NCBI GenBank assembly: GCA_938015455.1
Contig: CALLPL010000034.1
Coordinates: 1 to 45,178, forward strand
DNA from: an uncultured Candidatus Altimarinota bacterium
GTDB taxonomy: Bacteria; Patescibacteriota; Gracilibacteria; BD1-5; UBA6164
Direction of reading: 5' to 3'
DNA length: 45,178 nt
Shown: in pieces, positions 42,460-45,178 of the stretch
How positions within the stretch are numbered: the first letter of the stretch is position 1
How the letters are laid out: every line of letters starts with the position of its first letter
Translations under genes and position numbers: made by a program
The notes under the pieces: generated by a model
What the model was told of the DNA's origin: nothing
What the model saw: only the letters and a program-made list of their open reading frames with translations
Database searches by the model: none

Positions 42460-42490
42460 CAGAGTACTTGATTAGCTAAGTAATAATATG

Positions 42491-42518
42491 ATAGTATAGA
42501 AAACAGTTGGCAAGTCAA
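42491..42518 (-). promoter_or_regulatory. Promoter of the pepE-thrS leader
   Basis: Minus-strand TTGACT (42513-42518) followed by TACTAT (42491-42496) at 16 bases; TATACT at 14 bases is an alternative -10. It sets the leader start near 42484. Confidence 0.55.
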
Positions 42519-42557
42519 TTTTTTTCGTTCAGTAGGGAAGTGTGTTACAATACCTAT

Positions 42558-43295
42558 ATGAATTTCGTATATAAACACACAGAAGAAAAAAGACTTATAG
42601 AGAGTCTTTCACGAAGCCAACTCATCTCTGAGAAGCAGCTGTTTGAGATAAAAAATCTGTACTACGAGCGCGTTCCATATCATAATTTTCTCCATGCACT
42701 CAAGGTAGCTGAAGGAGTGCTTAGACTTCCTAGAGATGAATACAACATCATCGAAACGCAAAGTCTTTTTATTGCTGCCTTATTTCATGACGCTTGACAC
42801 ACTGGAACAGCTGAAGATTTAGATGAATTCAGATCACTCGATATGGCATTTCAGTGAATCATAGATTTTGAGAAAAAATATGATTACCAATGAATAGACT
42901 ATAGTATCGTTAGGAAAGCAATTATTGGAACAGTATTCAGAAATAGAGCAAAAAATACTGACTCTTATGCAATACTTTTAGCAGATCTAGATATATCTAC
43001 TCTTGGTATGAGTCTTCCTGAATATTTATACTTTTCTGACTTTCCTTTTTCACTTGAATGCTCTATCAAAATTGAAAACTGGATTCATGATCTAAGTTTC
43101 TTTAAGTTTATCACATGAGTTGATAAAAACATATTTCGTACTAAGACCATAAGAAAATTATACCCAGAAGCTCTTGGAAATATAAGAAAGTATAGTTTAT
43201 TAAAAGAAGAGAATATTAAGAAGATTTATAAATACTGGGAAGCTAAAAATGTTAGTTATGATGACTTTGAAACATTTTTCTATGAAAATATCTAG
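42558..43295 (+). CDS. HD-domain phosphohydrolase
   Basis: 245 aa. The metal-binding pattern is YHNFLHALKVAE, then FIAALFHDAGHTGTAED and a distal Asp (LLADLDISTLG), the H-HD-D set of HD/PDEase domains. Such enzymes hydrolyse phosphodiesters or nucleotides, including cyclic nucleotides; substrate not readable here. The remainder is helical with two or three Trp and Tyr clusters, and the C-terminus is Lys-rich (KIYKYWEAKN). ATG 42558 is preferred over an in-frame TTG 51 bases upstream, because the intervening segment overlaps the promoter of the opposite leader. It precedes pilT by 63 bases, but no operon evidence beyond direction is seen. Confidence 0.75.
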
Positions 43296-43358
43296 CTATT
43301 TTTGCAGCTATCAAAAGTATATGTTAAGATTAAAACATAATCCTTAATACAAACACAT

Positions 43359-44405
43359 ATGATCATTCAAGAATGTCTCAAAAAAGCTCTCGAAGTAGGA
43401 GCCTCAGATATTATTTTATCACCTGGGAGTCACGCTGCACTTAAAAAAAGTGGAGAAATCGTCTATCTCGAAGAGTACGGAATACTTGATAGTGATGAGC
43501 TTGAGAAAGAAATATTTTCTATCATGTCTGTAAAATTTCAAGAAAAATTTAGAAAAGAGATGGAACTTGATTTTTCTATTAACATGAAGGGACATGGAAG
43601 ATTTCGTGTGAATGGTTTTAAACAAAAATGAGGATATGGACTCGTATTTCGTGTTATACCAAGTACTATACCAGAATTTGATACTCTAGGAGTTCCAAAT
43701 ATAATTAAGAGTTTTTCTGATAGGAAAGCAGGTCTTGTGCTGGTAACTTGAGGTGTTGGATCTGGTAAATCTACTACTCTTGCGTCACTCATTAACGAGA
43801 TAAACAAGAACTATAAAAAGCACATCATCACTATCGAGGACCCTATAGAATTTGTTCATGATAGTAAAAAGTCCCTCATTGAACAGCGAGAAATCGGAAG
43901 TACTACTCTCAGTTTTGAGAATGGTCTCAAGTATGCTCTCAGGCAAGCAAGTGATGTAATTATGGTGGGTGAGATGCGTGATCTTGATACTTTTAGACTT
44001 GCACTCAGAGCTGCAGAGACAGGGAATCTTGTATTTGCTACGCTCCATACTTCTGGAGCTGCTCGAACTGTTTCACGTATCATTGATATGTTTCCAGGAG
44101 AAGAGAAATCATATATTAGATCACAGCTTGCAGAGTCGCTGCTCTGAGTAGTATGGCAAGATCTCATTAAAAAAGATGATGGATGAAGGATTGTTGCAAC
44201 TGAGGTAATGATTAAGAACAAAGCTATCGAAAATATGATCAGAGAAGATCACGTTCATCAGATAGATGGAGCAATAGAAACAGGAAAAGCTGACGGAATG
44301 ATCCCTATGAGAAGGTATCTTGATTATCTTTTAAAACAGAAAGAAATTACTCAAGATATATATGACCGATACATGAAAAAATATGGTCTCAAAGACGAAG
44401 ATTAA
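43359..44405 (+). CDS. pilT: PilT type IV pilus retraction ATPase
   Basis: 348 aa, the family length. PilT hexamers depolymerise the pilus to power twitching or DNA uptake. N-terminal PAS-like domain: ASDIILSPGSHAALKKSGEI. The ATPase has Walker A GGVGSGKSTT, the Asp box IEDPIEF, Walker B SDVIMVGEMRD (Glu present), and the His box FATLHTSGA. AIRTVSRIIDMFPGEEK and AESLLGVVWQDLIKK match the end of the PilT ATPase. Type IV pili are nearly universal in CPR genomes. The gene ends 25 bases before a very strong terminator. Confidence 0.95.
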
Positions 44406-44430
44406 TCACGATACGAAAATTGAATTCCAA

Positions 44431-44466
44431 AATAAAAGAGTATACTTCAAAGTATACTCTTTTATT
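44431..44466 (+). terminator. Rho-independent terminator after pilT
   Basis: AATAAAAGAGTATACT, loop TCAA, AGTATACTCTTTTATT: a perfect 16-pair stem. It lies 11 bases before the next ATG and has A and T tracts on each side. Confidence 0.92.
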
Positions 44467-44477
44467 GATATTTTTTT

Positions 44478-45178
44478 ATGAAGACTCCGTTACTTAAGGC
44501 ATCCTCCCTCCTCGTGCTTCTCATGATTTCCAACTCAGCATTCGCACTTACAGCACCTGAAAAGCCTATTATTATAAGTAGAGCTCAATGGTGAGCGGAT
44601 GAAACATACACTCAGCTTAACTCAAGTCACTGGAAGGAAATTCTAGAAAAAAGAGCTAATTACGTAGCTCCCTATGTAGATCCAGCTGCAGCAAAAAAGA
44701 GCAAAGAGGATTACCAAAAATCCATTAACTATATCAATCAAAACTTTGCTGATAATTATAAAGTGAATGAAACCCTCAGATATGATCTCAATGGCTGACC
44801 TAAACTTGCCTGGGCTATAAAGTACTCAGAAAAGGTAAAATCTATAGTTGTACATCATACCTACAGCGAATATGAGAGTAGTGAGCAAGGCATCAAAGAT
44901 ATACATAAATATCATAGTCTTTCTCGGCAATGGGGTGATATAGGGTACAACTATATTATATGATATGATGGGGAAATATATGAATGAAGGAAATGAGGAA
45001 AATACGCAGTTGCTGCACACTCTCAGTGGAACAACTACTCAACCGTGGGAATTTCTATAATGGGAGACTACAATGAAAAACCTATTAATGAAAGTCAGTA
45101 TGCAGCATTAGAGTGACTTATTCAGTACCTAAGCTGGGAATACGGAATAGATCTATCGGATCCATACTATTATCATAC
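44478..45178 (+). CDS. N-acetylmuramoyl-L-alanine amidase, PGRP type (3' end missing)
   Basis: 233 codons visible, cut by the window end. A signal peptide (residues 1-24, ending SAFA) exports it. The domain begins with IISRAQWGADET, the Arg-x-x-Trp-Gly-Ala start of the PGRP/Amidase_2 fold, then an unusual 70-residue helical insert (KSKEDYQKSINYINQNF) before VKSIVVHHTYS with the first zinc His. GYNYIIGYDGEIYEGR and VAAHSQWNNYSTVGISIMGDYN carry the catalytic Tyr and further conserved residues. The second zinc His would lie past the end. It cleaves the MurNAc-L-Ala amide bond of peptidoglycan. Confidence 0.88.

Larger units (their letters stand above)
42336..42484 (-). promoter_or_regulatory. 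Threonine-type attenuator leader of pepE-thrS
   Basis: Transcribed leader of about 148 bases. From 5' to 3' on the minus strand: an 18-codon leader frame; segment 1 CTTGTAAC (42440-42447), inside its Leu-Val-Thr codons; segment 2b GTTACAAG (42395-42402), a perfect complement of segment 1; segment 2a TTTGTAAG (42402-42409), containing the leader TAA; segment 3 CTTACAAA (42375-42382), a perfect complement of 2a; then the terminator, which shares AAA (42375-42377) with segment 3. Stalling on the Thr codons would cover segment 1 and free segment 2 to pair with 3, disrupting the terminator base. Free translation to TAA would cover 2 and allow termination. Confidence 0.8.

Noticed and set aside
42336-42484. 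T-box riboswitch in the thrS leader
   Set aside because: No T-box sequence (AGGGTGGNACCGCG-like) and no specifier loop; the short frame with Thr codons fits attenuation better.
42507-42557. TTG start for the HD-domain gene
   Set aside because: It would place 17 residues over the promoter of the opposite-strand leader, and ATG 42558 begins directly before the domain.

Overview
The window comes from an AT-rich bacterial chromosome that reads UGA as glycine (genetic code 25). Under the standard code nearly every gene breaks at in-frame TGA codons. Read as glycine, those codons fall on invariant glycines: MiaB FGCQMN, the GroEL TMGPRG segment, PilT GGVGSGKS, class III alcohol dehydrogenase GHEGGG, MscS and ThrRS. 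Gene ends use only TAA or TAG. This code is known from the Candidate Phyla Radiation lineages Absconditabacteria (SR1) and Gracilibacteria (BD1-5), so the source is almost certainly one of these. Their usual hallmarks are present: very short intergenic spaces, type IV pilus genes and many small hypothetical proteins. All coordinates below are full genes rebuilt with TGA=Gly.

Layout. 0.2-3.5 kb, plus: a cluster of exported redox or metal-type proteins (a CxxCH protein, a His-rich membrane protein, a thioredoxin-like lipoprotein), then RlmE and a membrane protein. 3.5-7.5 kb, minus: aspS, a GCS2-type glutamate-cysteine ligase-like gene and mscS. 7.6-17.1 kb, plus: a nucleotidyltransferase-like gene, trhO, ndk, an exonuclease-poor polA, small membrane proteins, a CtpA-type protease, and a miaB carrying a whole HAD phosphatase-like domain inside its radical-SAM domain. 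17.1-21.6 kb, minus: a formaldehyde operon (frmA, fghA) coupled to a TRM11-like methyltransferase and an unknown gene. 21.7-25.1 kb: two plus genes facing ispH and adk, then RNase P RNA. 25.3-31 kb: a GshF/cyanophycin-type ATP-grasp ligase, two divergent QEGLA-type (DUF1704-like) metallopeptidases and a lytic transglycosylase. 31-42 kb: dnaA, rlmD, a frameshifted gene, groES-groEL, recX, a kinase-like protein, and the pepE-thrS operon. 42.5-45.2 kb, plus: an HD hydrolase, pilT and an amidase cut by the window end.

The most interesting item is the leader of the pepE-thrS operon (about 42336-42484, minus). It has a promoter, an 18-codon open frame with Thr codons ACC ACT ACT and ACT, mutually exclusive stems, and an intrinsic terminator just before the first gene. 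This is the architecture of ribosome-mediated threonine attenuation, as in the E. coli thr leader, here in front of threonyl-tRNA synthetase. Second is the MiaB-HAD fusion. Third is a scattered but coherent thiol system: a GshA-like and a GshB-like ligase plus glutathione-dependent formaldehyde dehydrogenase and S-formylglutathione hydrolase. No tRNA, CRISPR array or insertion sequence was recognised.
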